From Rhodospirillaceae bacterium (lineage in GTDB: Bacteria; Pseudomonadota; Alphaproteobacteria; JAEUKQ01): a DNA stretch of 64,000 bases. The notes beneath the pieces were generated by a model that saw only the letters and a list, made by a program, of their open reading frames with translations, searched no databases and had not been told where the DNA came from. Positions 54,991-62,780 of the stretch are shown one piece after another. The stretch is from contig JADKIX010000005.1 in assembly GCA_016722635.1 (NCBI GenBank), forward strand, positions 35,708 to 99,707, in the 5' to 3' direction. Every line of letters begins with the position of its first letter. Position 1 is the first letter of the stretch. The translations under genes and the position numbers were made by a program.

Positions 54991-56984
54991 CTGACCCCCA
55001 GAACAACGTTCCCCAAAACCTCCGCATCATTTCTTTGACCCAGGAACAAATGCAGCGACGCTTAGGCTTTGAACCACCCCGGGAATCCGTGTTTAAGTCC
55101 CCAACCCTGGCCTATGCCAGCCGTCATTCCCAAACCCCTGATATCGACATGGCGTTCGGCATCGTCGAATCCATGAAGGCAGGCAAGCTGCCACCCGACT
55201 TCTTGCAGAAACTATCCCCGCATTTCCCCCTAGCGTTTGATGAATATGGGCAATTACAGGATCCGGGTGTTAATGGCTTGATTGACCATATCTTAAGCCT
55301 TTCACTCGAGCAATTAGCACAAGGCCAAGCCATCACCCGGATGGATGAAGTCTTGAAACTGCCGATCAAAGGCTATGAAGGCAAAGAGATGGATGGGAAG
55401 TCCTTGACTTACTTAGCTACCGTGTATGGCGTGCAGGACTTAAATAAACCCGAAATCAGCTCAGACCCCAATGCCGGGGCTTTCGGCAGCATCCGCTCGA
55501 ATGACCTGCTTTATGATGCCATCTTGCAAACCATTAAAGCCTATCATTCCGGCCAGCTTTCCCGTCAGCAATTCGAAGAGGCGTTGCACAGCCTGCGCAC
55601 TTTCCGCCCGGATGAAAAACTGGATAATTTGGGCCGCCTGTTCTTACCCGAAGAAGTTACCCCCAACCAGCAATTGGGGCGTGATTTGGCCAATCTGGGG
55701 GTTGATATGGCCATGGTAATCCCCGCCATCAGAGCCGTAGGTGGTGCTTTGAAATATGGCAGTATAGGGGTGAAAAAAGCGGTAGAGTTCCTATTCCCCC
55801 AACTGGCGGCCAGGGTGGCTGGGTCGAAGATTGCGGCGACTGCCGCCGCCGCCACTGCTGAAGCGATGCAGGGATTGGTTACCGTCACCCAAGCGGTGGA
55901 TAGGGTTGCAGACACCGCAAGCCTTGTCTCCATCTTCGCCAAACATCCGGCCATTGCCCCTTATGTGCAAAACCTGCTATTCGCCTCCTCAGATGAGCAA
56001 GCGAAACGCTATCTTGATGATTTAACCCAAATGGGCTTTCGCGAGCTGGGCTTGATCCTGGCGGGTATCTATAAACCCCGCCGGACACGCGCCATGAATG
56101 CGGCCAGCGGTAATGGGGCAAAAACCAACCCAAATATCCACCCAAGCCAGGGCAATACAAATATCCCAACTATCCCCACCAACCCAAGTAATGGCTTGCC
56201 CAATACGGCAACCACCCCAGGCCACCCCTCAACCCCAGGCAATCCCGCCACTGCCCTGAATCCTGGCGCTGTCACGCCCGGTAACAACATTGGCAATCAA
56301 CCCCTTAACCCCGGCAATCAACTAGCCAACCCGAATAACTCCTTAACCCCTGGCCAAGCCAATCTTGCCAACCCCCAAAGTACGGTAACCCCTGGCCAAC
56401 AGGCCACTACACCCAACTCCTCACAAAACCCTTTACAGAACGTTAAAAGAACAGTATATACTGCTGCTAACCCGCCTTCTATCCATGATACCACTCCGCC
56501 ACCACCTAGACCAAGCTATAGTTCACAGGCAGAAATCAATCGGCAGCGTAAATTATCTGATTGGGAGGACAGGTTGGGAGACAATGATTGGCAATTGATT
56601 GACCAGGATGCTCTAGGGGGCCATGGATATAGGGATCATGTGGATAAAACCTGGAAAGAAGTTGCAGACCGCAGTATTAACCCGAAACCAGGGGCATGGG
56701 TTCCTGATATCTCTTCCCTGTTCCAGGACGGGGTGGTTAATCGGTTGGTGCGGGAAAATATGGCTTATAACAGGACAGATATCAAGGCTTGGCTTGCTAA
56801 AGCGGATATAGGAGACAAGGAAACCTTTTATTATCAACCGAGCACAGGCGAGATAACGGGTTTTGGGGTTTTCAGAGGCAAAACATATTTTGAACCACTA
56901 CCCGGTATTACCATCCGCTTTATCAAAACCCAACAGGGTTATCATTTAGACAGTTATTTCCCCGATGTCCCACCCAAACCTTGA
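53709..56984 (+). CDS. Internal-virion-like carrier protein with RNase A-like toxin tip
   Basis: 1091-aa protein. Residues 1 to ~790 resemble large podovirus internal virion (ejection) proteins: long Gln-rich helices and the repeat DEGIIPGEDAERLGDSFKRS, then LNPQDRQRLEQRAERRL, near 80-160. An Ala-rich hydrophobic stretch (AGSKIAATAAAATAEAM) lies near 700. A Pro/Asn/Gly/Thr linker spans ~800-945. The last ~120 residues match the CdiA-CT RNase A-like toxin layout: GGHGYRDHVDKTWKEV, SSLFQD, DIKAWLAK, GFGVFRG, and a final YHLDSYFPD. ATG 53709 matches the start of the second copy. The cognate immunity gene follows. Confidence 0.7.
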   Translation: MLDHMMQGKKLTGTKYLPGQVLEDADLLTHSLALQKQADEAAGVNQSAASHVPQLLQKHQTLASSATLPQQQAWHLHKGLQLLQDARDEGIIPGEDAERLGDSFKRSLAQDQANLLLNNAPHSIAQALHTNPLLVGLNPQDRQRLEQRAERRLHSLPLDHQRQQQQALLHQTGNRLKNWFSRSYDYLGKASQLPPSELADLELTQALPQHTLNLLSQLSAHAVTQSAKHQAYLNRIQQGFKDQPLDPHNQDDLQAADYHFLLNHGKDSDQQLAGALPDLFRLTKIIPKSAKPALNRLIHSRDGLKFSQRLAEVWQTNPSLAAQLPEEVLAHNFAASTLLPDWQLGGAADPHNRLYYLLTSPTLPPVPTSQDPTILGQQTAQRIIALRQLQDDLKTLEYQAAHHPDQAVRARLQEFIQARRDTLAQLSADPQNNVPQNLRIISLTQEQMQRRLGFEPPRESVFKSPTLAYASRHSQTPDIDMAFGIVESMKAGKLPPDFLQKLSPHFPLAFDEYGQLQDPGVNGLIDHILSLSLEQLAQGQAITRMDEVLKLPIKGYEGKEMDGKSLTYLATVYGVQDLNKPEISSDPNAGAFGSIRSNDLLYDAILQTIKAYHSGQLSRQQFEEALHSLRTFRPDEKLDNLGRLFLPEEVTPNQQLGRDLANLGVDMAMVIPAIRAVGGALKYGSIGVKKAVEFLFPQLAARVAGSKIAATAAAATAEAMQGLVTVTQAVDRVADTASLVSIFAKHPAIAPYVQNLLFASSDEQAKRYLDDLTQMGFRELGLILAGIYKPRRTRAMNAASGNGAKTNPNIHPSQGNTNIPTIPTNPSNGLPNTATTPGHPSTPGNPATALNPGAVTPGNNIGNQPLNPGNQLANPNNSLTPGQANLANPQSTVTPGQQATTPNSSQNPLQNVKRTVYTAANPPSIHDTTPPPPRPSYSSQAEINRQRKLSDWEDRLGDNDWQLIDQDALGGHGYRDHVDKTWKEVADRSINPKPGAWVPDISSLFQDGVVNRLVRENMAYNRTDIKAWLAKADIGDKETFYYQPSTGEITGFGVFRGKTYFEPLPGITIRFIKTQQGYHLDSYFPDVPPKP
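56234..56420 (+). repeat. Linker repeat, copy 1 (partner 57427-57615)
   Basis: DNA encoding the Pro/Asn-rich linker of the main toxin (PGNPATALNPGAVTPGNNIG and on) is repeated almost base for base at 57427-57615 ahead of the orphan tip. It is a ready-made site for homologous tip exchange. Confidence 0.85.
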
Positions 56985-56996
56985 ACAATGGAGTGA

Positions 56997-57359
56997 ATGA
57001 TGCAAAAAGGCAAACAACAAATGAATGAAGAATATAAATGGGGTATGCAATATTTAATGTATATCCATGGGTTCATGGAATCGGCAACCCAAGAATATGC
57101 CAATTATACGACTTACGACCATCTGGCTGCAGAATATGCCGAACCTAAATCAACCTATGAAGGAGGCATTAAGTATTATTTTCAGACGATCACAGACCTA
57201 CAAATCATTGCGGAAAAAGAAATGGATTCTTGGGAAACCATTAAGCGACAATCTAACACTTGGATGCCGGATGCGGCGGCCACCAAGAAATGGATTGAGA
57301 ATGATGTCATTCCTTCTTTGGTTAGAGAAGCCGAAAGGCGGGGTTGGAAAAAACCTTAA
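56997..57359 (+). CDS. Candidate immunity protein for RNase A-like toxin
   Basis: 120-aa acidic cytoplasmic protein starting 12 bases after the toxin gene, with GGAGTGA before tandem ATGs. Aromatic helices at the front (KWGMQYLMYIHGFMESATQE) and a C-terminal KKWIENDVIPSLVREAERRG and WKKP. The C-terminal pattern recurs in the product at 58210-58606, next to the orphan toxin, which supports both being immunity proteins of one family. A strong terminator follows at 57386. Confidence 0.7.
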   Translation: MMQKGKQQMNEEYKWGMQYLMYIHGFMESATQEYANYTTYDHLAAEYAEPKSTYEGGIKYYFQTITDLQIIAEKEMDSWETIKRQSNTWMPDAAATKKWIENDVIPSLVREAERRGWKKP

Positions 57360-57385
57360 TTGATTACATATTTTCCTTGATCCAT

Positions 57386-57412
57386 AAAAAGGGCAGCCAA
57401 GCTGCCCTTTTT
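57386..57412 (+). terminator. Rho-independent terminator after immunity gene 1
   Basis: AAAAAGGGCAGC-CAA-GCTGCCCTTTTT, a perfect stem with a 3-base loop and T-run. It separates the main toxin-immunity operon from the orphan cassette. Confidence 0.92.
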
Positions 57413-57426
57413 GTCCGCTGTGATCA

Positions 57427-58155
57427 CCAGGAAATCCTGCCACTGCCCTGAATCCTGGCGCTGTCACGCCCGGTAACAACATTGGCAATCAACCCCTTAA
57501 CCCCGGCAATCAACTAGCCAACCCGAATAACTCCTTAACCCCTAGCACCCAAGCCAATCTTGCCAACCCCCAAAGTACGGTAACCCCTGGCCAACAGGCC
57601 GCTACACCCACCCCCTCACAAACCCCTTCTCTTTTAAATAGTGTCAGTAAAACATCTATTCTTTATAATAATTGGCATTATGAACCCCATACTTGGAATC
57701 CTCATTTTAATGACCAGTATTTCAAAGCACATACCTTGCGTCACCTGCAAACCCGCGAAAAATTAATTATCAGTTGGCCTGATCCTACGGATAAGAATAC
57801 CTCGGTTTATCGTTCCAGTTACTATGATGAAGCGACATTAACGCAAGTTACGCGGCAAATTATGAGCGATCATAGAGCAGAAATTGACGCTTGGCTGAAG
57901 AATTCTAATGTTGATACAATTATTAAAAAACCTGGGATAAGAATCGAAGGTGATCAATTAACCATATATTCTGTTAATCCCCTGCAGAAACCTATTGGGT
58001 TTGGGGTTAAAAGGGGCGAGACAGTTATAGAAGATTTAACAGATGCACAATTAATTTTAAGAAAAGATGATCAAGGCAATTTCTTTGTCCAAAGCAGCTA
58101 TGCAACCCGCCCTGATATCAGCAGTATTCGTAAAGAACTTAATAAAAAGAAATAG
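57427..58155 (+). pseudogene. Orphan RNase A-like toxin module without start
   Basis: One open frame with no start codon or ribosome site. It begins with about 60 residues repeating the linker of the main toxin (NPGAVTPGNNIGNQPLNPGN and on; DNA matches 56234-56420), then a different RNase A-like tip: KAHTLRHLQTREK, YYDEATLTQVTRQI, EIDAWLKNS, IGFGVKRGETV and a final FFVQSSYATRPD. The order of motifs equals that of the main tip. This is the layout of orphan CdiA-CT modules that can be swapped onto a carrier by recombination in the linker. Confidence 0.75.
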
Positions 58156-58209
58156 ACTTATTGGCAATTTTATGTTAATTCGTACTTTATACGTTCTAGG
58201 AGAAATAAA

Positions 58210-58606
58210 ATGATCAACGATACCCAAACTATCCCTAACGAGATTGAAACCTTTGAAGAATTTGAAAAATATTTTCCAGCTGCTTATTCTTTTTTAGAAG
58301 ATTATTATTGTGAAGCTTTTAATAATTCAGAAAATAAGGGAAAATATAAAACTGCCACTCAAATTGTTCAGGATTACGCTAATGAAAATAAGTCAAAAAT
58401 TAAAATCTCCAAAAGAATTTTCTGAGATTTTAAAAGATTTGCAGAAAATAAGAAGTATGAAATTTGTACCTACTGGATTTCTTATGGGATTAAGTAATCG
58501 TTGGCTTGAAACAGAGGATGATGCAAAAGAATGGCTGGATGAAATAATTAATCAAATGGAAAAAGAAATAAATCAAAGGGGCTGGAAGAATACTGCTGAG
58601 AATTAA
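58210..58606 (+). pseudogene. Orphan immunity gene, frameshifted
   Basis: Starts MINDTQTIPNEIETFEEFEK after AGGAGAAATAAA. The frame breaks at the AAAA run at 58411-58414; removing one A joins NENKSKIKISK to EFSEILKDLQKIR and gives a ~131-aa protein. The C-terminal AKEWLDEIINQMEKEINQRG then WKN parallels the immunity protein at 56997. Pairs with the orphan toxin tip. Frameshift real or a sequencing error. Confidence 0.65.
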
Positions 58607-58633
58607 AAGTTCTGCTTGTTAATCCGTTTAACG

Positions 58634-58656
58634 AAAGGGCAGCTTTGCTGCCCTTT
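58634..58656 (+). terminator. Terminator after orphan immunity gene
   Basis: AAAGGGCAGC-TTT-GCTGCCCTTT stem-loop. The core GGGCAGC/GCTGCCC is the same as in the terminator after immunity gene 1, consistent with cassette duplication. Confidence 0.85.
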
Positions 58657-58775
58657 GTTGTCCAGTCCGATCCCTAGGGTTAAGGCAAAAACCGCAGGTG
58701 GACGCATCTTGTACCAAGCGGCGGCCCCCACCACCGGCGGTGGCCGTCCTCATCTTAGCCGATGACTTTTTTTGA

Positions 58776-59690
58776 TTACGCCGCAGAAACCGACGATAAT
58801 AAGGGTTGCTGGCGCACCAGACGGCTATAATCATCCATCATCATGCGGGTTAGGTTGCCCACCTGGAATTGATGGGTAGTTGGTTCCATCACCAATTCCG
58901 CAACGGGCGTGATTTCTGCAGCCGTTCCTGTCAGGAACATTTCCTGGGCTTTGCCAATTTCACGGGGATGGATAGCACGTTCAACCACTTTAATCCCACG
59001 CTTCCTGGCCAAATCCATCACAGTTTTGCGCGTAATGCCATCCAAAAAACAATCAGGAGTGGGGGTATGCAATTCGCCATTAAAATTGAAAAAGACATTG
59101 GCGCCCGTGGCTTCCGCCACCAACCCCCGGTAATCCAGCATTAAAGCGTCGGCAAAGCCTTGCGCCTCAGCTGCTTCTTTGCTGTGGGTGCAAATCATGT
59201 AAAGGCCAGCAGCCTTGCTGGCGGTGGGTGCTGTATCCGGCGCCGGTCGGCGCCAAGCAGCCAGAGTTAAGCGTACGCCCTTGGCCTTGGTTTCCGGGGT
59301 AAAATAGGACGCCCATACCCACACCGCAATGGCCAAATGCACGGTTGATTGCGGCGCCGAAACCCCCAGCATTTCACTGCCCCTCCAAGCAATTGGGCGC
59401 ACATAACAATCCTTGAGTTGCTGAGCAGCAACCACCTGTTTGGTGGCCGCATCAATCTGGGCCACACTGTAAGGGATCTTAAACCCTATAATTTCAGCGG
59501 AGCGGACCAATCGCTGGCTATGCTCCGTCAATTTGAACACGTGGCCGTTGTAGCAGCGCTCACCCTCAAATACACTGCTGGCATAATGCAACCCATGCGT
59601 TAAAACATGGATTTTGGCATCCCGCCAAGGAATCAACTTACCATCTAACCAAATGGATCCATCGCGGTCATCCATTGGAATTAATTTCAT
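58776..59690 (-). CDS. ilvE: Branched-chain amino acid aminotransferase
   Basis: 304-aa PLP enzyme (class IV aminotransferase) for the last step of Leu, Ile and Val synthesis. The start at 59690 (MKLIPMDDRDGSIW) has GGGGAG upstream; the longer frame lacks one. The front motif HVLTHGLHYASSVFEGER, PLP lysine 159 in PTASKAAGLYMI, LVAEATGANVF near 190-200 and FLDGITRKTVMDLA are all intact. A core chromosomal gene, so this part of the window is host chromosome. Divergent from the two-component genes. Confidence 0.95.
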   Translation of the reverse strand: MKLIPMDDRDGSIWLDGKLIPWRDAKIHVLTHGLHYASSVFEGERCYNGHVFKLTEHSQRLVRSAEIIGFKIPYSVAQIDAATKQVVAAQQLKDCYVRPIAWRGSEMLGVSAPQSTVHLAIAVWVWASYFTPETKAKGVRLTLAAWRRPAPDTAPTASKAAGLYMICTHSKEAAEAQGFADALMLDYRGLVAEATGANVFFNFNGELHTPTPDCFLDGITRKTVMDLARKRGIKVVERAIHPREIGKAQEMFLTGTAAEITPVAELVMEPTTHQFQVGNLTRMMMDDYSRLVRQQPLLSSVSAA

Positions 59691-60102
59691 GACTACTCCC
59701 CTTCCTATAAAATCCCTACCGGTCTTTATCAATTGTCTGATATCCAGGATTCTGTGTGCTATTTTACCAAAAAACTTCCGTATTATCTTCCAACACCCCC
59801 TGTTCTGCAAGATTAATTTTATCACGTCCTCAACCGTTTTGAGGTAATTTTCAGCTGATCTATCTGCCGCATCTAATCAAATATAACCGCCCTTTATAAT
59901 TACCCTGGTTCATTCGCCCAAATGTTGGATTAAGACAGAAAAAATTTGTTCGCCTTGTTTTATCAAAGCTAATCTACGCCTGAAGCATTAACAAAAGTTT
60001 ACTATTGCCGAATAAATTTGTATGATTGCAAACGGGAGGGGTTAGGAATGGTTGCAGCCCTTTTGTTACCCTCATATCCCACCTATCAAAAAGGCTTATG
60101 GC
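59691..60102. promoter_or_regulatory. Divergent control region ilvE / response regulator
   Basis: About 410 AT-rich bases with no gene; promoters for ilvE and the two-component operon must lie here. In several alphaproteobacteria a MarR-type gene accompanies this regulator; none is present here. Confidence 0.45.
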
Positions 60103-60819
60103 ATGGACAACAGCTTTGCATCTTTAGGTGATACCACACCCCCTCATGTGTTGGTGGTGGATGATGACACCCGCCTACGCCAATTGCTCGAAGAATATCT
60201 GACCAGCCAGGGATTTATCGTTTCAGTGGCTGAGAATGCCCACATTGCCCGCCTGAAATTACAAACCTTGCAGTTTGATGCCATGGTACTGGATTGGATG
60301 ATGCCTGGGGATGATGGCTTATCCTTACTGCAATCCATCCGTCCCACACATTCTTTACCTGTTTTGATGCTGACAGCGCTTGATGATACCGAAAACCGCA
60401 TCACGGGACTTGCCAAAGGCGCTGATGATTATCTAGGTAAACCTTTTGACCCGCGCGAACTGGTATTGCGGTTGCGGAAATTATTGCAACGCCAGCCAGC
60501 GCCGACCCCGCCCAACATCCCCGCTCTGATGCGTTTTGGACGTTTTACCTTTGACCGGGAGCGGCGGTTGCTGACGGATGGGGATAACCCCGTTAAATTA
60601 ACCACGGCTGAGACTGATTTATTATCGGTGTTAACCAGTCGCAGCGGCCAGCCCATGCAACGGGAGGAGATCGTTGCCCTGCTGGTTGATCAACATCTGA
60701 CCCCACGCACCATTGATGTCCAAATTAACCGCTTACGCCGCAAGCTGGAACCCGATCCAGCCGCACCACGCTATTTGCAGACCGTGCGCAACCGCGGTTA
60801 TGTATTGATCGGGGATTAA
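60103..60819 (+). CDS. OmpR/PetR-type response regulator
   Basis: 238-aa regulator. Receiver domain: VLVVDDDTRL, phospho-acceptor Asp64 in MVLDWMMPGDDG, and the conserved Lys in DDYLGKPFDPREL. C-terminal OmpR winged helix with FDRERRLL, VQINRLRRKLEPDP and YLQTVRNRGYVLIG. The neighbourhood with ilvE is like that of petR in other alphaproteobacteria. The start at 60103 is the ATG best fitting the family. The kinase gene follows 4 bases later, so they form one operon. Confidence 0.93.
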   Translation: MDNSFASLGDTTPPHVLVVDDDTRLRQLLEEYLTSQGFIVSVAENAHIARLKLQTLQFDAMVLDWMMPGDDGLSLLQSIRPTHSLPVLMLTALDDTENRITGLAKGADDYLGKPFDPRELVLRLRKLLQRQPAPTPPNIPALMRFGRFTFDRERRLLTDGDNPVKLTTAETDLLSVLTSRSGQPMQREEIVALLVDQHLTPRTIDVQINRLRRKLEPDPAAPRYLQTVRNRGYVLIGD

Positions 60820-60823
60820 AACG

Positions 60824-62203
60824 ATGGCTACCTCATTTTTTCGAACTACCCTGCGGAAAATGCAAAGGTACAAACCTGTCATCAGCCGCTTTTTACCTGG
60901 CCTTTTTCCGAAAACATTGCTTGGCCGCTCCCTTCTCATTATCATCACCCCGCTGATTTTCCTGCAGGTGACGTCCACTTGGTTTTTCTATGAAACCCAT
61001 TGGGATACCTTAACTAAGCGCCTAACCTCCAGCGTAGCTGGCGATATCGGCTTAGTGCTTTACCTGATGGATCAATTGCCCACAAGCCAGCTGCCAGAAA
61101 TTTTTGAGGCGACACATAGCTATACTGACATTACTTTTATTTGGCAACCCGGTCAAAGCCTGCCGATATCACCGCTCTTCATCCGCGATAACCCGGTTGA
61201 CCGGCAATTGCGGCAATATTTGCAAGACATTACTGAACAGCCTTTTTTGATTGACAGCCGCTCGCTTGAAAAAGCGGTGGAAATTCGCTTGCTTTTGGAA
61301 AAGCCCACGGGGGTTTTACAGGTTTTTGTGCCCAGGCGCCGTTTATTCAGCTCCACCACCTATGTTTTTATTTTGTGGATGGTAGGCAGTTCCATGGTTT
61401 TATTTATGGTCGCCACTATCTTCATGGGCAATCAAACTAAACCCGTTAAAAAACTGGCCCAAGTGGCCGAAGAATTTGGCAAAGGCCGCGACGTGGTAGA
61501 TTTCAAGCCAGAAGGCGCCAGTGAAGTCCAGCAAGTTGGCATTGCTTTCCGCCGCATGCGCGAACGGATCCAACGGCAAATCAGCCAACGCACCGATATG
61601 CTAGCGGGAGTTTCCCATGACCTGCGCACCCCCCTCACCCGTATGCGTTTGCAACTGGCCTTGATGGCAGGAAGCCCACAGATTACTGCCTTACTGCAAG
61701 ATATGGATGAAATGTCGCGCATGATTGACGGTTATTTGGCCTTTGCCCGCGGCGAAGGCACGGAAGTGCCTCGCCTGATCAATTTCAGCCGCTTGATTGA
61801 AAGCGTGGCGGCGAACGCCCGCCGCCAGCAGGCCTCGCTCCTTGCCGATATCGCGGACAATCTGGTTTTACCCTTGCGGCCAGATGCCCTCAGGCGCTGC
61901 CTCACCAATTTGCTGGAAAACGCCCAGCGTTACGGCAACCATATTTGGCTGCAAGCCTATCAACACCGGCAGATGATCCATGTGATCATTGATGATGATG
62001 GGCCGGGTATTCCCCAAGACCAGCGGCAAAATGTGTTCAAACCTTTTTTCCGCCTACAGCAAACAGGTTCCGCGGGTGAACCATCCCATATGGGCCTGGG
62101 CCTAACGATTGCTCGCGATATTATCCGCAACCATGGCGGCCAACTGGAACTGCATGACTCACCCCATAACGGTTTGCGTATCCACATCCGCCTGCCCATA
62201 TAA
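60824..62203 (+). CDS. EnvZ-type sensor histidine kinase
   Basis: 459-aa inner-membrane kinase. Membrane segments near residues 33-56 and 181-201 flank a ~125-residue periplasmic sensor. A HAMP domain follows (KPVKKLAQVAEEFGKG). The H-box has His265 in AGVSHDLRTPLTRMR. The ATPase domain has N-box LTNLLENAQRYG, G1 DDDGPGIP and G2 GLGLTIARDI. It phosphorylates the regulator just upstream, probably for envelope or osmotic adaptation. Confidence 0.94.
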   Translation: MATSFFRTTLRKMQRYKPVISRFLPGLFPKTLLGRSLLIIITPLIFLQVTSTWFFYETHWDTLTKRLTSSVAGDIGLVLYLMDQLPTSQLPEIFEATHSYTDITFIWQPGQSLPISPLFIRDNPVDRQLRQYLQDITEQPFLIDSRSLEKAVEIRLLLEKPTGVLQVFVPRRRLFSSTTYVFILWMVGSSMVLFMVATIFMGNQTKPVKKLAQVAEEFGKGRDVVDFKPEGASEVQQVGIAFRRMRERIQRQISQRTDMLAGVSHDLRTPLTRMRLQLALMAGSPQITALLQDMDEMSRMIDGYLAFARGEGTEVPRLINFSRLIESVAANARRQQASLLADIADNLVLPLRPDALRRCLTNLLENAQRYGNHIWLQAYQHRQMIHVIIDDDGPGIPQDQRQNVFKPFFRLQQTGSAGEPSHMGLGLTIARDIIRNHGGQLELHDSPHNGLRIHIRLPI

Positions 62204-62516
62204 ACCCCTGAGCCGTATAAGCAGATCCCTCCCTTTATTTTGATCTGATCAGCGGCTTAAGCAGGCGTTTAACCAAGAAACCGGGGTTTGAAAAACATGC
62301 CGTATCTTGCGTGATGGATGATAAAGGGTTATGGTGGGATCATCAAGAAACAAACGAAGCAATATAACAGGTTTTTTATAATCCCCTATCATTGATATTA
62401 CAAGACAGGGAATTTCCCTGGGGGTTCTTGCAGCTGTTAACAAGAACATATAATGAACATATGTTGATTTCAATGGCAGTCCTATTCAAGTATTTTTAAC
62501 CGGAGTGGAGGTAAGG
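62204..62516. other. Intergenic region before second toxin-carrier copy
   Basis: About 310 bases, no gene seen. It should carry the promoter for the downstream virion-like genes. Similarity to the region before copy 1 begins only at about 62503 (the ribosome site). Confidence 0.4.
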
Positions 62517-62780
62517 ATGGGTGAGTTTAAGGAACGTACAAAATACCGGGATCAGGATGATCCGGCAAGTAAAGGCTGGGGGGAGGATAAGGCATCACCC
62601 TTTAACCCGAACGGCATCAGCCTTAGCCTCAATAGCGGGTGGGGGCAGGCGGCGGGGTGGGGTAATACCGGCTTTGATGGGGGGATGGATGAGGGGGACA
62701 TGGATGATTTCACGCTGCATTCGCCCTTGCCCGCCTTAACCCCAAGCCTGCCGCAACCTTTATCAACACCCATAGTTTGA
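62517..62780 (+). CDS. Small Gly-rich protein, copy 2 (intact)
   Basis: 87-aa protein (MGEFKERTKYRDQDDPASKG) with GGAGGTAAGG before ATG 62517. Gly/Asn/Trp-rich middle and an acidic GMDEGDMDDF turn, then a Pro-rich end. Its stop TGA overlaps the next ATG (TGATG), so the carrier protein is translationally coupled to it. Intact version of the frameshifted gene at 53447. Function unknown; likely a virion or chaperone-like companion of the carrier. Confidence 0.65.
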   Translation: MGEFKERTKYRDQDDPASKGWGEDKASPFNPNGISLSLNSGWGQAAGWGNTGFDGGMDEGDMDDFTLHSPLPALTPSLPQPLSTPIV

